Shown here in pieces: positions 34,580-34,696 of a stretch of DNA of 34,696 nt. A program made the translations under genes and the position numbers. Numbering within the stretch: the stretch's first letter is position 1; every line of letters begins with the position of its first letter. A model generated the notes under the pieces. It saw only the letters and a program-made list of their open reading frames with translations. It was not told the DNA's origin and ran no database searches. The DNA comes from Bacillota bacterium (GTDB lineage Bacteria; Bacillota_I; Bacilli_A; Erysipelotrichales; Erysipelotrichaceae), in assembly GCA_018065105.1 (NCBI GenBank), contig JAGHTX010000220.1:1-34696 (forward strand), in the 5' to 3' direction.

Positions 34580-34696
34580 AATCCTTTATTCTCCTAGTAT
34601 AAAAATATAGTATCAAATCCACAGTTTAATGTAAAAAATTACTTTACAAGAATGGGAGAAATTTTGTATACTAACTCTGTACTTTTCTTTTTAGCG

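Overview
The window is AT-rich chromosomal DNA from a low-GC Firmicute. The signs are strong AGGAGG-type ribosome binding sites, two T-box leaders, a TPP riboswitch, a CcpA-type cre site, short-form HisG with HisZ, and lipoproteins with clear lipoboxes. Gene content resembles gut Erysipelotrichaceae-type anaerobes, but that placement is an inference. I see no tRNA, rRNA, CRISPR array, insertion sequence or phage.

Layout. 1-795: the start of a minus-strand gene, preceded by an elaborately folded, U-tract-terminated RNA that I cannot assign to a known class, plus a six-codon ORF abutting a terminator. 796-4690: a beta-glucoside operon (6-phospho-beta-glucosidase, Cof-type HAD phosphatase, ROK kinase, esterase) behind a cre site. 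4766-5080: remnant of a DUF3267-like membrane protein. 5201-7495: AraC-type regulator and a secreted lipoprotein esterase. 7606-10383: a PIN/NYN-like protein, a TPR-SseB-like protein and a short-chain dehydrogenase.

10394-17748: a complete-looking hisZGDCBHAFI operon under a histidine T-box (specifier CAC). It lacks hisE and a histidinol-phosphatase gene. 17782-19614: three tightly overlapping membrane/zinc-ribbon genes of unknown function. 19615-23214 (minus): an amino-acid ABC transporter and an aminotransferase under a second T-box whose amino acid is ambiguous. 23490-27781: a MurD-like ligase broken by one in-frame TGA, then CapA-like, GNAT and M18 aminopeptidase genes. 27917-29863: a small OB-fold-like protein and a lone siroheme sulfite/nitrite reductase. 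29879-32957: a TPP-riboswitch-controlled thiamine salvage operon (thiM, thiE, HAD, thiD). 32999-34579 (minus): a SpoIIE/RsbU-type phosphatase whose N-terminal sensor segment is cut by an in-frame TAA.

The metabolic genes form coherent units: beta-glucoside use under catabolite control, histidine synthesis under tRNA-His sensing, amino-acid uptake under tRNA sensing, and thiamine salvage under TPP sensing. The most unusual signals are the orphan structured RNA at the left edge, two otherwise intact genes each broken by one nonsense codon, two genes whose -10 boxes sit where the mRNA would be leaderless, and the ambiguous second T-box.
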